DNA from: CAYMLL01 sp964390645
GTDB lineage: Bacteria; Planctomycetota; UBA8108
Direction of reading: 5' to 3'
DNA length: 14,498 nt
NCBI GenBank assembly: GCA_964390645.1
Contig: CAYMLL010000202.1
Span: 1 to 14,498 of the forward strand
Numbering within the stretch: the stretch's first letter is position 1; each line of letters begins with the position of its first letter. Made by a program: the position numbers and the translations under genes. Below the pieces are notes generated by a model. That model did not search any database, was not told where the DNA came from, and was given only the letters and a program-made list of their open reading frames with translations. Positions 14,283 to 14,498 of this stretch are shown here, in pieces.

Positions 14283-14498
14283 GGTCAGCAGATCGTAAGC
14301 CGGATTCTGTTGGACGGGCCGGAGCCCGCCCCGAGGCCATTCATCTGTGCGACCTACCCGGGAGTCCGTGGCCTCTTGCGAGGCCCCACGAGACGGGCTG
14401 CCTCTGCTCCCCTATTCGGTCTTGCTTCGCGTGGGGTTTACCCTGCCGAGGAGTGTCACCACCCTCGCGGTGAGCTCTTACCTCACCTTTTCACCCTT
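14283..14498 (-). ncRNA. rnpB: RNase P RNA (class A), 5' part outside window
   Basis: This is the catalytic RNA that cleaves the 5' leader from tRNA precursors. Read on the - strand it contains, in order, GGGTGAAAAGGTGAGGTAAG (the conserved GAAA..GGTG.GGTAAGAG core), GGTAAACCCC and AGCAAGACCGAATAGGGG, then near the 3' end ACAGAATCCGGCTTA (14310-14296), the universal 3' strand of helix P4. The 5' strand of P4 and helix P1 lie beyond the right edge, so roughly the first quarter or more of the RNA is missing. The 3' end is placed just before the terminator; the mature end is approximate. Confidence 0.96.

Overview
This is a GC-rich (roughly two thirds G+C by eye) stretch of bacterial chromosome dominated by core information-processing genes: dnaA, rsmA, dnaG, rpoD and the RNase P RNA gene rnpB. 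All recognised protein genes lie on the + strand; rnpB lies on the - strand at the right edge. I see no tRNA, rRNA, insertion sequence, integrase or CRISPR array. The gene repertoire, the long non-coding gaps, the acidic membrane-anchored helix-turn-helix protein and the secreted small protein fit a planctomycete-like lineage, but that assignment is an inference from style and not proven.

Layout. 1-758: 3' part of a HEAT-repeat protein. 759-2377: 1.6 kb with no convincing gene, but with a good sigma-70 promoter followed at once by two strong stem-loops. 2378-4274: dnaA, whose N-terminal domain I is split by an in-frame array of a 24-bp / 8-residue (GVTEGSAL) tandem repeat; the assembly failed inside this array and left two 100-N placeholder gaps. 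4275-4832: non-coding with a promoter near its end. 4833-6122: a small exported or membrane-anchored protein and a membrane-anchored helix-turn-helix protein, probably one transcript. 6298-7149: promoter plus an OmpA-family lipoprotein. 7371-8899: an apparently leaderless AMMECR1-family gene overlapping rsmA by 4 bp. 8900-9591: 0.7 kb leader-like region with a promoter and hairpins. 9592-13437: dnaG then rpoD, separated by a perfect 17-bp hairpin and closed by a textbook intrinsic terminator. 13515-14225: coiled-coil zinc-ribbon protein, convergent with rnpB (14283 to beyond the window), whose own terminator lies between them.

Functionally the window joins replication initiation (DnaA), priming (DnaG), housekeeping transcription initiation (RpoD), 16S rRNA dimethylation (RsmA) and tRNA 5' processing (RNase P). 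The most unusual object is DnaA: besides the repeat array it has altered residues in the box-recognition helix and at the sensor II arginine, and I find no canonical DnaA box in the window. These features point to a divergent initiator, or a DnaA paralogue, worth direct study.
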